This document shows positions 1-6,975 of a stretch of 12,250 nucleotides of DNA, one piece after another; positions within the stretch are counted from its first letter, which is position 1; the number at the start of each line of letters is the position of its first letter. The notes under the pieces were generated by a model, which ran no database searches, was not told the origin of the DNA, and saw only the letters and a list, made by a program, of their open reading frames with translations. Made by a program: the position numbers and the translations under genes. This DNA is from an uncultured Alistipes sp. Its GTDB lineage: Bacteria > Bacteroidota > Bacteroidia > Bacteroidales > Rikenellaceae. The stretch spans positions 1-12,250 of the forward strand of contig CAJUIE010000040.1 of the NCBI GenBank assembly GCA_910586375.1. The letters are read 5' to 3'.

Positions 1-193
1 CGCTTCGGGTGGGCGCGCCAGCGGCTCCGGAGGCCTGAACGCTGTGGGCGCGTACGGCTACGCCTGGAGCAGTGCGCCTTACTCGACGTCGGGCGTGTAC
101 GGATCATACGTGGACTTCAACAGTTCCCACGTGAACCCCGAGAACAGCGACTACCGTGCGGGCGGTTTCCCCGTTCGCTGCGTGCAGGAATAA
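1..193 (+). CDS. FISUMP-type (C-type-lectin-like) surface protein, C-terminal fragment cut by the window edge
   Basis: Only the last 63 codons are visible; the first full codon begins at base 2 and the stop is TAA at 191-193. The peptide carries the C-terminal signature of the Fibrobacter succinogenes major paralogous domain (FISUMP, TIGR02145): a Gly/Ser-rich ASGG..GSGGL stretch, a W-S-S core (YAWSSAPYS), then DFNSSHVNPENSDYR and the closing GFPVRCVQE. In Bacteroidetes this domain usually ends secreted or lipid-anchored proteins and has a C-type-lectin-like fold. The N-terminus, signal peptide and full length lie outside the window, so the exact role is unknown. A second copy of the same segment, divergent in its middle but identical at its ends, is present at 9181-9373. 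The gene is convergent with the divIC-like gene at 307-579. Confidence 0.8.
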   Translation, partial: ASGGRASGSGGLNAVGAYGYAWSSAPYSTSGVYGSYVDFNSSHVNPENSDYRAGGFPVRCVQE

Positions 194-219
194 GAGAGGG
201 AGCGGGCAAAGTGAAAGGT

Positions 220-256
220 AAAAAGTGAGCCGAAGCCAGCAGGGGCTGCTGCTCGG
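220..256 (-). terminator. Probable terminator of the hpt-queE-divIC operon
   Basis: Read on the minus strand, arms at 246-256 and 230-242 form an interrupted stem: a 4-bp pair (CCGA/TCGG), a small internal loop, then a 6-bp CAGCAG/CTGCTG pair around a 3-base loop. Five T residues follow a few bases later (the A run at 220-224). It lies between convergent genes, about 50 bases past the divIC-like stop. The stem is imperfect, so the call is moderate. Confidence 0.5.
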
Positions 257-306
257 TAAGCTAAAGCCAAAGAATAACCGGACAGCAGGTCTGCGACACA
301 AGGATG

Positions 307-579
307 TTATTCGACAATATAGACTTGTTCATCCCGCCGCTGCATCCGAAATTGTTCGCGGGCGTATTCTTCGAGGAAATCGTCGTATTTCAGCTGCTCC
401 AGCAAAATACTGTCCGCAGCAATTCGCGCCTTATAAGCATCCCGCTCACGAGTCAACGCCCGTATCTGGCGCTTGATCCGTACGGCATGAAGGGCATTGC
501 GGCCCACCACAAAAAAGGTAAAGAGCAGGATAGAGGTCGTAACGACAATCCAGAAACGTTTGCCAAGCTGAAGGTTCAT
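307..579 (-). CDS. Septum formation initiator family protein (DivIC/FtsB-like)
   Basis: This 90-residue protein has a short N-terminal cytoplasmic stretch, one hydrophobic membrane segment at about residues 9-25, and then a charged, heptad-like coiled coil at about 33-65 (VRIKRQIRALTRERDAYKARI). The C-terminus is acidic (EQVYIVE). This is the architecture of FtsB/DivIC proteins, which join FtsQ/DivIB and FtsL to activate septal peptidoglycan synthesis. The ATG at 579 is chosen because it overlaps the queE stop as TGATG, and because the membrane segment then sits about eight residues in, as is usual. A longer reading frame from 624 would add 15 residues that lie inside queE. Family assignment rests on architecture and on the FtsB-like motif after the helix. 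The exact paralogue (DivIC or FtsB) cannot be told from sequence alone. Confidence 0.8.
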   Translation of the reverse strand: MNLQLGKRFWIVVTTSILLFTFFVVGRNALHAVRIKRQIRALTRERDAYKARIAADSILLEQLKYDDFLEEYAREQFRMQRRDEQVYIVE

Positions 580-1214
580 CAGGGAATACGCATGTATTTG
601 TGGGTCTGAACAGAGACACTCCAAGCCGGGTGAGCCTTGGCATATTCCACAATAGCGGGCATCATGTGCTCAGCGGCGCTCCACTCGGGCTGAAGGTAAA
701 GCAAGCATTCACGGCCAACACGTCCAGCATTTTGCTCGGCCCATTCAAAATCGGTCTCACTCCCGATGATGACCTTCAGCTCCTGCGCGCGAGCAAAAGC
801 CTCTGCTAAGGGCGGCCGTTTGCGCTTAGGAGAGAGACACACCCAGTCGAACCGCCCACTGAAAGGATGCGAACCGGATGTCTCGAGGAAAACCTGCAAA
901 TCCCGAGAGGCCAGCTCGTTCGTAAGAGGCTCCAGAGGATAAAGGAGCGGTTCCCCACCCGTAATAACAACACATCGGGCACCACTTGCAACAACCCGCT
1001 CAACAACAACCTGGACATCGGTAGGCGGAAAGAGCCGGGGATTCCACGTATACTTGGCATCACACCACGCACACCCGACATCACACCCGCCCAAACGGAT
1101 GAAATAAGCGGGTTTCCCTGCATGAAATCCCTCGCCCTGAAGGGTGTAAAAATCCTCGACAAGAGGCAGCAGCCGGCCCCCCTCGAGTGCAGCAACATCG
1201 ACCTCCAATGCCAT
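579..1214 (-). CDS. queE: 7-carboxy-7-deazaguanine synthase QueE (radical SAM)
   Basis: QueE converts 6-carboxy-5,6,7,8-tetrahydropterin to 7-carboxy-7-deazaguanine, the step that forms the deazapurine ring on the way to preQ0 and queuosine. The 211-residue protein opens with the family motif LQGEGFHAG (about 25-33). The [4Fe-4S]/SAM cysteines follow at C44, C48 and C51 (GCDVGCAWCD, CxxxCxxC spacing), then the SAM-contacting GGEPLL (about 100). The length is typical for the family. The ATG at 1214 shares one base with the hpt stop (TAATG), and the TGA at 579-581 shares one base with the next start (TGATG), so translation of the three genes is probably coupled. No other queuosine gene (queC, queD, queF) is visible nearby; those must be elsewhere or the intermediate is imported. 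Confidence 0.93.
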   Translation of the reverse strand: MALEVDVAALEGGRLLPLVEDFYTLQGEGFHAGKPAYFIRLGGCDVGCAWCDAKYTWNPRLFPPTDVQVVVERVVASGARCVVITGGEPLLYPLEPLTNELASRDLQVFLETSGSHPFSGRFDWVCLSPKRKRPPLAEAFARAQELKVIIGSETDFEWAEQNAGRVGRECLLYLQPEWSAAEHMMPAIVEYAKAHPAWSVSVQTHKYMRIP

Positions 1215-1756
1215 TACTCGGTGACCACGTAAATATCCTTGAGACTGCGCCCCAGTTGGTCGTAATCGAGGCCATAACCCACGATGAACTCGTTGCCGAT
1301 CTCCATAGCGCGATACTCGACAGGCCGCTGCTTACGGTAAGACCCTGGCTTAAAAAAGAGCGTGCAAACAGCGATGCTTGCGGGCTTACGAGCCTCCAGA
1401 TCGCGAACCATGTGTTCGATGGATTCGCCCGTGTCGACAATATCCTCAACGACGATGACGTGACGTCCTTCTATGGAGTTATTGAGCCCCAGGAGGCTCT
1501 TGACCTCTCCCGTGGATGAAGTGCCTTCATAAGAGGAGAGCTTGACGAACGACAGCTCGTTGTTGAACTCGATCTTCTTGATCAGGTCGCTCATAAACAT
1601 GAACGATCCGTTCAGAACACCGACGAACAGCGGCGTCGGTTTGTCGGCATAATCGCGGTTGATACGCTGTGCCACGGCGCTCACAGCTTCGTCGATCTTC
1701 TCGGCGGGAATCATGATGCGAAACTTCCTGTCGTGAAGTTGTATGATCTCCTTCAT
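1214..1756 (-). CDS. hpt: Hypoxanthine phosphoribosyltransferase
   Basis: The enzyme transfers phosphoribosyl from PRPP to hypoxanthine (and usually guanine), giving IMP or GMP in cytoplasmic purine salvage. The 180-residue protein shows the type I phosphoribosyltransferase fold markers: VGVLNGSFMFMSDL (about 45-58), the flexible-loop SSYEGTSSTG (74-83), the PRPP-binding VVEDIVDTG (102-110), the purine-contacting FFKPGS (134-139) and the C-terminal FIVGYGLDYDQLGR (157-170). The length is normal for bacterial Hpt. The start ATG at 1756 has no Shine-Dalgarno sequence, as is common in Bacteroidetes. A TAnnTTTG box lies about 27 bases upstream. It leads the hpt-queE-divIC operon. Substrate preference among hypoxanthine, guanine and xanthine cannot be read from the sequence. 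Confidence 0.95.
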   Translation of the reverse strand: MKEIIQLHDRKFRIMIPAEKIDEAVSAVAQRINRDYADKPTPLFVGVLNGSFMFMSDLIKKIEFNNELSFVKLSSYEGTSSTGEVKSLLGLNNSIEGRHVIVVEDIVDTGESIEHMVRDLEARKPASIAVCTLFFKPGSYRKQRPVEYRAMEIGNEFIVGYGLDYDQLGRSLKDIYVVTE

Positions 1757-1782
1757 GGGATGGGGCGGTTAGATTATTTATG

Positions 1783-1790
1783 CAAAAATA
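1783..1790 (-). promoter_or_regulatory. Putative -7 box of the hpt-queE-divIC promoter
   Basis: On the minus strand this reads TATTTTTG, a full match to the Bacteroidetes -7 consensus TAnnTTTG. It stands 27-34 bases before the hpt ATG and downstream of the rnfA terminator on the opposite side of the intergenic region. An AT-rich TTT lies about 19 bases further upstream where a -33 element is expected, but it is not a clean TTTG. Transcription would begin near 1776. Confidence 0.5.
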
Positions 1791-1822
1791 ACGATTTGCC
1801 GCAAGAAATAAACGATTCAGAA

Positions 1823-1860
1823 GAAAAAATTTTGCCCCGGAGTATTCTCTCCGGGGCAAA
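1823..1860 (-). terminator. Rho-independent terminator of the nadE-rseC-rnf operon
   Basis: A perfect 12-bp stem (TTTGCCCCGGAG at 1831-1842 with CTCCGGGGCAAA at 1849-1860) closes a 6-base loop. On the minus strand it is followed at once by ATTTTTTC (1823-1830). It lies 23 bases past the rnfA stop, which fits the end of the Rnf operon. Confidence 0.92.
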
Positions 1861-1883
1861 GTTGTGAAAACGAATGGCCTGCA

Positions 1884-2462
1884 CTAAACCAGTCCCGAGA
1901 AACCCATGAAAGCCATTGCCAGAATACCGGCCGTGACAAGTGCAATGGGAATACCTTTGAATGCCTGAGGCACATCCTCGAAATCCAACCGCTCACGGAT
2001 ACCGGCGAAGAGCACCAGTGCCAGAGCAAAGCCCACGGCAGTTGCGACTGAATAAGTAACGCTCTGTAAAAGATTAAACTCCTTCTGAATCATCAGAATA
2101 GCCACACCCAACACAGCGCAGTTGGTCGTAATGAGCGGCAGGAATATTCCCAGCGCCTGATAAAGCGAGGGCGAAAGTTTCTTGAGGATAATCTCGACCA
2201 TCTGCACCAACGCTGCAATAACGAGGATAAAGACGATCGTCTGCATGTAAACAATATCAAGAGGCACCAGCACGTAAGTCTGAATCAACCACGCCACAAC
2301 AGCAGCGATAGCCATGACGAACGTTACGGCTGCACCCATACCCAGCGAGGTTTCGACTTTCGACGACACACCTAAGAAGGGACAGATGCCGAGGAACTGC
2401 GCCAGCACCACATTATTCACAAAGATGGCGCCAATGATGATTGCGAAATACGAAAGCTCCAT
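1884..2462 (-). CDS. rnfA: Ion-translocating oxidoreductase subunit RnfA
   Basis: RnfA is an integral membrane subunit of the Rnf complex, which couples electron flow between ferredoxin and NAD+ to Na+ or H+ transport. The 192-residue protein is hydrophobic throughout, with about six membrane segments. It carries the half-channel cysteine motifs LGICPFLG (C27) and TTNCAVLG (C115). In solved Rnf/NQR structures, the matching cysteines of RnfA and RnfE together hold a [2Fe-2S] cluster inside the membrane. It begins two bases after the rnfE stop with no Shine-Dalgarno sequence, so translational coupling is likely. It is the last gene of the operon and is followed by a strong terminator. Length and motifs are typical. 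Confidence 0.95.
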   Translation of the reverse strand: MELSYFAIIIGAIFVNNVVLAQFLGICPFLGVSSKVETSLGMGAAVTFVMAIAAVVAWLIQTYVLVPLDIVYMQTIVFILVIAALVQMVEIILKKLSPSLYQALGIFLPLITTNCAVLGVAILMIQKEFNLLQSVTYSVATAVGFALALVLFAGIRERLDFEDVPQAFKGIPIALVTAGILAMAFMGFSGLV

Positions 2463-2464
2463 AA

Positions 2465-3049
2465 CTATTTCTTGGCTAATTTGTTAAAAAGAACCATAAG
2501 GTACCCCAGAACTAAGAAAGCACCCGGTGCCAGAACGAAAATCAGGGGCGTATAATCGCCGATACCGAGCGGATAACCGAAGATTGACCCGCCACCCAAG
2601 ATCTCGCGCACGGCACCAATAATCGTCAGCGACAAGGTGAAGCCCAGGCCGATGCCAATACCGTCGAGCACCGAATCGAAGGCATTATTCTTCGAAGCAA
2701 ACGCTTCGGCACGCCCCAGAATAATGCAGTTGACGACGATAAGCGGAATAAAGACGCCGAGCGACGCATAAAGCGCCGGAACGAAGGCCTGCATCAACAT
2801 CTGGATGATCGTAACGAACGACGCAATGATAACGATAAACGCAGGAATGCGCACCTTGTCGGGAATGATGTTCTTGACAAGCGAAATCACCAGGTTCGAC
2901 ATAATCAGCACGGCCATCGTGGCCAGCCCCATACCCATGCCATTCTCGGCCGAAGTGGTCGTACCCAACGTCGGGCACATACCGAGCACCAGCACGAACG
3001 TGGGGTTGTTCCTGACGATGCCGCTTAAAATAATTTGCAATTTATTCAT
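2465..3049 (-). CDS. rnfE: Ion-translocating oxidoreductase subunit RnfE
   Basis: RnfE is the inverted-topology partner of RnfA in the membrane core of Rnf. The 194-residue protein starts MNKLQIILSGIVRNNPTFV, the usual RnfE opening. It has about six hydrophobic segments and the paired cysteine motifs LGMCPTLG (C25) and VVNCIILGRAEAFA (C108), which in known structures ligate an intramembrane [2Fe-2S] cluster with RnfA. The reading frame is open back to 3223, but that upstream part is rnfG sequence in another frame. The ATG at 3049 is preferred because the family N-terminus begins there and a strong AGGAGGT sits four bases upstream. The gene overlaps the end of rnfG by eight bases. Confidence 0.95.
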   Translation of the reverse strand: MNKLQIILSGIVRNNPTFVLVLGMCPTLGTTTSAENGMGMGLATMAVLIMSNLVISLVKNIIPDKVRIPAFIVIIASFVTIIQMLMQAFVPALYASLGVFIPLIVVNCIILGRAEAFASKNNAFDSVLDGIGIGLGFTLSLTIIGAVREILGGGSIFGYPLGIGDYTPLIFVLAPGAFLVLGYLMVLFNKLAKK

Positions 3050-3692
3050 TCTGACCTCCTTCCTGAGCCTCGGGCTCTGCGACTTGCGTGGCGCCGGATG
3101 CAGCGTCAGCAGGCTCTTCGCCCGTCGAAACGCTTCTGAAAGCCATCCAGGCCCGATTGATTGCGTCAACATACGCGCGCGACGATATAGTAGCAGCGGT
3201 AAGTGCATCGACATCGCCGCCATCCTTCGTCACGGCCAACTTGCCATCCACCAACTTCTTCTGAGCCAGCTGCTGGCCCTTAATACTGCGAATCAACGAG
3301 TTGTCCTCGTCTGCCATCTTGGTGCCGAGACCCGGAGTCTCGGTCTGCTTCAGGACGTTGACGTTAACGACCCCGCCCGCAGGCGTGAAGCCGACCATCA
3401 GGCTGACCGGACCGCCGAATCCCTGTTTTGACAAAGTTTCCACGGCATAACCCACCGTCTGCCCGCTCTGCGTAGCGGTATAAACCGTAACAGGCATTTC
3501 GTCGACAGTCACAACCTCAGACACCGTAGCGTCGAAAGCCGGAAGCACCTTATTCAACGCCTCGGTCTTAGCCGCAGCCTCGGCAGCAGCGATCGGCTCG
3601 ACAGTAATCATGTTGACGACGCCCACGCCGGCCGAAGCCACGAGCGTGATGCCAAAGAGGACGGCCGTCATGTTGAGAAGCGAACTTTTCAT
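3042..3692 (-). CDS. rnfG: Ion-translocating oxidoreductase subunit RnfG (FMN-bearing)
   Basis: RnfG carries a covalently bound FMN on the outer side of the membrane and relays electrons within Rnf. The 216-residue protein has an N-terminal membrane anchor at about residues 7-29, then an FMN-binding domain with GGPVSLMVGFTP (93-104) and the ETPGLGTKM loop (118-126). The ApbE flavinylation motif is DALTAAT (162-168), where Thr168 is the expected FMN-phosphoester site; TAAT in place of SGAT is acceptable for the family. The C-terminal tail (about 190-216) is Ala/Glu-rich and contains an unexpected second ApbE-like motif, DAASGAT (196-202). The start is supported by an AGGAGGAGG Shine-Dalgarno sequence six bases upstream. 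No apbE gene is visible in the window. Confidence 0.94.
   Translation of the reverse strand: MKSSLLNMTAVLFGITLVASAGVGVVNMITVEPIAAAEAAAKTEALNKVLPAFDATVSEVVTVDEMPVTVYTATQSGQTVGYAVETLSKQGFGGPVSLMVGFTPAGGVVNVNVLKQTETPGLGTKMADEDNSLIRSIKGQQLAQKKLVDGKLAVTKDGGDVDALTAATISSRAYVDAINRAWMAFRSVSTGEEPADAASGATQVAEPEAQEGGQNE
3054..3060 (-). promoter_or_regulatory. Strong Shine-Dalgarno sequence of rnfE
   Basis: AGGAGGT lies four bases before the rnfE ATG, inside the last codons of rnfG. It decides the rnfE start against the longer open frame. Such a clear site is unusual among the genes of this window. Confidence 0.8.
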
Positions 3693-3698
3693 CTCTAT

Positions 3699-3707
3699 CC
3701 TCCTCCT
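3699..3707 (-). promoter_or_regulatory. Strong Shine-Dalgarno sequence of rnfG
   Basis: AGGAGGAGG fills most of the 15-base gap between the rnfD stop and the rnfG ATG, six bases from the start codon. Together with the rnfE site it is one of only two clear Shine-Dalgarno sequences seen in the window. Confidence 0.8.
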
Positions 3708-4673
3708 TTATTTTACGCCGAAGCGTTTGGGTTTCACATATTTGTTGATGAGGGGCACCGTAGAGTTCATAATAAGAATAGCGAACGACATACCCTCAGG
3801 GTAAGCGCCCCACAGGCGGATACACATCGTAATAAGGCCGATACCCACGGCGAAGATCACGCCACCCCGCACGGTCATGGGCGAGGTCGAATAGTCGGTA
3901 GCCATGAAGATCGCGCCCAGCATCGCGCCGCCAGCCAGAATATGGAACAGCGGGAACTGCCACAATGCAGCCTCCCCGGCACCCCGGCTCAGAGCCACGA
4001 CAAATGCAAAAACCGCCATAGTAGCGAGAATCGTAACGGGAATATGCCACGTAATAACCCGACGCCACAGCAAGTAGGCAAAGCCGACGAGCAGCGCCAG
4101 TGCAGCGACCTCGCCCAGTGAACCAGGCATATTGCCCAGCAGTAAGTCCTGAACGTCAAACATGCCAGCCGCAGCACCGTGCTTGACCGCGGCCAAAGGC
4201 GTTGCGCCCGACCATGCATCGAACGCCTCATTGACGGGAGCCGGGAACGAGGTCATCTGTACGGGATAAGCAATCAGCAGAAAAACACGCCCCACAAGTG
4301 CGGGGTTGAAGGGATTCTTACCCAAACCGCCGAAAGTCATCTTGGCAATGGCGATAGCGACAAAAGCACCAATAACGACGATCCACCAGGGAATCGACGC
4401 CGGAAGGTTGAAAGCCAGCAGCACGCCTGTAACAACGGCCGACCAGTTGCCGACCGTCGACTTACCACCGACCAGAAAACGCTGGATAAGGTATTCGAAC
4501 ACCACGCACGAAGCGACCGAAAGCGCCGTGACGCAGAGCACGCTCCAACCGAAAAACACGGTCGAGATAATCAACGCCGGAACAAGGGCGATGACCACAT
4601 CGCGCATGATCCGGGCCGTCGACTGGCTCGTCTGCACGTGGGGTGAGGGAGCAACAAGAAGTTTATTAGCCAT
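3708..4673 (-). CDS. rnfD: Ion-translocating oxidoreductase subunit RnfD
   Basis: RnfD is the large membrane subunit of Rnf and carries a second covalent FMN on the outer side. The 321-residue protein has about nine hydrophobic segments. It contains the family motif GGLGKNPFNPALVGR (115-129) and the ApbE flavinylation motif AWSGATPL (153-160), where Thr158 is the expected FMN attachment site. The N-terminal APSPHVQTSQST (8-19) and the LVSP/LNP-type loops are also characteristic of the NqrB/RnfD family. It starts 21 bases after the rnfC stop, with no Shine-Dalgarno sequence, and ends 15 bases before rnfG. Length and motifs are normal for Bacteroidetes RnfD. Confidence 0.95.
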   Translation of the reverse strand: MANKLLVAPSPHVQTSQSTARIMRDVVIALVPALIISTVFFGWSVLCVTALSVASCVVFEYLIQRFLVGGKSTVGNWSAVVTGVLLAFNLPASIPWWIVVIGAFVAIAIAKMTFGGLGKNPFNPALVGRVFLLIAYPVQMTSFPAPVNEAFDAWSGATPLAAVKHGAAAGMFDVQDLLLGNMPGSLGEVAALALLVGFAYLLWRRVITWHIPVTILATMAVFAFVVALSRGAGEAALWQFPLFHILAGGAMLGAIFMATDYSTSPMTVRGGVIFAVGIGLITMCIRLWGAYPEGMSFAILIMNSTVPLINKYVKPKRFGVK

Positions 4674-4694
4674 AATTCGTTCTGTATTTTTCGG

Positions 4695-6044
4695 TTACTT
4701 TTTGGGTGCAGCGGCTGCGGCACGCTGACGGATAATGCCCATAACGGTCTGCTTACCCAGACGTATCCAATCCAGCAGCGGCAGATAAGCCGGGCAGGTC
4801 GACTGGCAGCAGCCGCACTCGATGCACGAAGTGATCATCTGAGCCTCCAACGTTTCCCACCCCTTCTTCTGAGTCATCTTCGAAAGGAGATAAGGCTCCA
4901 GACCCATCGGGCAGGCAGCCACGCACTTGGCGCATTTGATACACTGCGAGGCTTCGCGACGCACGGCGTCACGTCCCGACATGACCGTAATGCCCGAGCA
5001 GCCCTTAGTGACGGGCGACGCGAGGTTGACCATAGCGCGCCCCATCATCGGGCCTCCATTGATCACCTTACCTGCATCTTCGGGCAACCCTCCGGCCGCA
5101 GCGATCAATGTCTCGATAGGGGTACCCATACGCGCCAGGAGGTTTTTGGGCTCCTTCAGCCCCTTACCAGTGATCGTCACCACACGCTCGATAAGCGGCA
5201 TATTCTTCTGCACGGCCCGATAAACGGCATAAGTCGTCGAGGCGTTGCACACCACAGCACCGACATCAATAGGCAGCGCCGGCGGAGGTGGCACCTGACG
5301 CCCCATAATGGCTGCAATAAGCTGTTTTTCACCTCCCTGCGGATACTTCACCGTCAGGGGCACGATCTCCACACCCGGATACTGCGCCGCGAGCTTACGC
5401 AAGTGGGCAATAGCATCGGGTTTGTTGTTCTCGATGCCGACATAAGCGCTCTTGACGTCGAGAGCCTTCATCAGAATCGTAACGCCGACCAACAGCTCCT
5501 CACCATGCTCCAGCATCGTACGGTGATCCGACGTAAGGTAAGGTTCGCACTCCACACCGTTGATGATAAGCGCTTCGGCCTTCTTGCCGGGAGGCACCGA
5601 CAGCTTCACGTGCGTGGGGAACGTAGCACCGCCCATGCCGACGATACCGGCATCCTTAATTTTGGCGACGATCTCCGACGCCGGGAGGCTGCACTCACGT
5701 ACGAGCGTCTCAGAACGGTCGATGCCCTCGGCCCATTCGTCGCCCTCGCGCTTGATCGTAATCATCATCTGACGTATCCCCTGCCCGTTAGGCACTAAAT
5801 CGACAGCCGTAACGGTACCCGACACGGGTGAGTGGATGTTGGCCGACATAAAGCTGCCAGCCTCGGCGATAAGCTGGCCCGTGAGCACCTTGTCGCCTTT
5901 GGCGACCTTGGCCACGGCAGGAGCGCCGATATGCTGGGCCAGCGGAATCGCAACCACATCGGGCAACGGGAGTACCTCGATGGCCTTGCCGCAGCTCAGC
6001 TTGTTTTCCGACGGATGAACTCCGCCTATCGGAAATGTTTTCAT
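4695..6044 (-). CDS. rnfC: Ion-translocating oxidoreductase subunit RnfC (NADH/FMN and 2x[4Fe-4S])
   Basis: RnfC is the cytoplasmic subunit that exchanges electrons with NAD(H). The 449-residue protein opens with an RnfC-type barrel/biotinyl-like domain (FPIGGVHP at 4-11; SPVSGTV at 72-78). The FMN/NADH-binding core follows, with GMGGATFPTHVK (136-147) and INGVECEPYLT (161-171). Two ferredoxin-type [4Fe-4S] motifs come at C368-C371-C374-C378 (CIKCAKCVAAC) and C407-C410-C413-C417 (CIECGCCQSTC). The tail after about residue 440 is short and Ala-rich (RAAAAAPKK), without the long repeat extension of gammaproteobacterial RsxC. It starts 25 bases after rnfB with no Shine-Dalgarno sequence. Confidence 0.95.
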   Translation of the reverse strand: MKTFPIGGVHPSENKLSCGKAIEVLPLPDVVAIPLAQHIGAPAVAKVAKGDKVLTGQLIAEAGSFMSANIHSPVSGTVTAVDLVPNGQGIRQMMITIKREGDEWAEGIDRSETLVRECSLPASEIVAKIKDAGIVGMGGATFPTHVKLSVPPGKKAEALIINGVECEPYLTSDHRTMLEHGEELLVGVTILMKALDVKSAYVGIENNKPDAIAHLRKLAAQYPGVEIVPLTVKYPQGGEKQLIAAIMGRQVPPPPALPIDVGAVVCNASTTYAVYRAVQKNMPLIERVVTITGKGLKEPKNLLARMGTPIETLIAAAGGLPEDAGKVINGGPMMGRAMVNLASPVTKGCSGITVMSGRDAVRREASQCIKCAKCVAACPMGLEPYLLSKMTQKKGWETLEAQMITSCIECGCCQSTCPAYLPLLDWIRLGKQTVMGIIRQRAAAAAPKK

Positions 6045-6069
6045 ATTACGTAGTCTGTTTTTTTACGAT

Positions 6070-6975
6070 TTATTCCGCTTTCGGGGCTTCAGGAGCAGGC
6101 GCTGCAACTCCTGCGGGCTTAGCACCAGCAGCCGGGGCAACCTTAGGCTCCCTGGGCAGAGGCTCCATGCCTACGAGCCGGATGGCTCCCGTGGGGCACT
6201 CATTCACACACTTGCGGCACAACTTGCACTTCTCCGAGTCGATGAAAGCGAGGTTGTTCTCGACCGTGATGGCACCAAACGCGCAGACCTTCTCGCACTT
6301 GCCGCAGCCGATGCAACCCACCTTGCAGGCCTTCATCACCACAGCGCCCTTGTCCCGGGAGACGCACGACACATAAACGGCGCGGTCCTTGGGCCACTTC
6401 TTGCGCAGCTCGATGATCCCCTTGGGGCAGGCCTTGACACAGGCACCGCAGGCCGTACATTTGGCCGGGTCGACCTCGGCCAGCCCCGTTGCAGGATTCA
6501 CCGCGATAGCACCGAAAGCACACGCCACGACACAATCGCCCAAACCCAGGCAACCGAATGCGCAGCCCGTCTCGCCAACATAAAGCGACGAGGCCACGGC
6601 ACACGACCGGGCGCCGTTATACTCGTTGGTGCGCGGACGCATCTCGCACGTACCGCCGCAACGAACCGTAGCCACCTGCGGGCCTTTCTCGGCCGCCGTC
6701 TTACCGAGGTAAGAGGCAACGGCTTTCATGCAATCGCCACCACCGACCGGACAAAAAAGAGCCGAAATGTCGTCGTTCTTCACCAGTGCATCGGCCATAC
6801 CCCGGCAGCCGGCAAAGCCACAACCGCCACAGTTGGCCCCGGGCAGCATCTTCTCCACCTGGTCGATCCGCGGGTCCTCCTCGACGCGGAACTTCTGGGC
6901 CACGAAGTAAAGAATCACTGCGGAAAGCACTCCCAACGCACAAAGCGTCAAGATTGTGTAAAGTAATACTTCCAT
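6070..6975 (-). CDS. rnfB: Ion-translocating oxidoreductase subunit RnfB (multi-[4Fe-4S] ferredoxin subunit)
   Basis: RnfB is the membrane-anchored electron entry or exit point for ferredoxin. The 301-residue protein has one N-terminal membrane helix (about 4-24) and the RnfB [4Fe-4S] domain C49-C52-C57-C75 (NCGGCGFAGC). It then has four further ferredoxin-like cysteine groups: C138/142/148/152, C173/176/179/183, C221/224/227/231 and C250/253/256/260. More cysteines at 106, 110, 125, 204 and 217 may complete or vary these sites. The last 30 residues are Ala/Pro-rich. The frame is open to 7032, but the ATG at 6975 is chosen: it overlaps the rseC stop as TGATG, and the family N-terminus (MEVLLYTIL) starts there. 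It is longer than the two-cluster proteobacterial RsxB, as in anaerobic Bacteroidetes and Firmicutes. Confidence 0.94.
   Translation of the reverse strand: MEVLLYTILTLCALGVLSAVILYFVAQKFRVEEDPRIDQVEKMLPGANCGGCGFAGCRGMADALVKNDDISALFCPVGGGDCMKAVASYLGKTAAEKGPQVATVRCGGTCEMRPRTNEYNGARSCAVASSLYVGETGCAFGCLGLGDCVVACAFGAIAVNPATGLAEVDPAKCTACGACVKACPKGIIELRKKWPKDRAVYVSCVSRDKGAVVMKACKVGCIGCGKCEKVCAFGAITVENNLAFIDSEKCKLCRKCVNECPTGAIRLVGMEPLPREPKVAPAAGAKPAGVAAPAPEAPKAE

Noticed and set aside
3050..3223. N-terminal extension of RnfE from 3223
   Set aside because: The extra 58 residues are rnfG sequence in another frame; the family start with a strong Shine-Dalgarno sequence is at 3049.
2805..3431. Plus-strand open frame of 208 codons across rnfE and rnfG
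   Set aside because: Antisense to two well-defined Rnf subunits.
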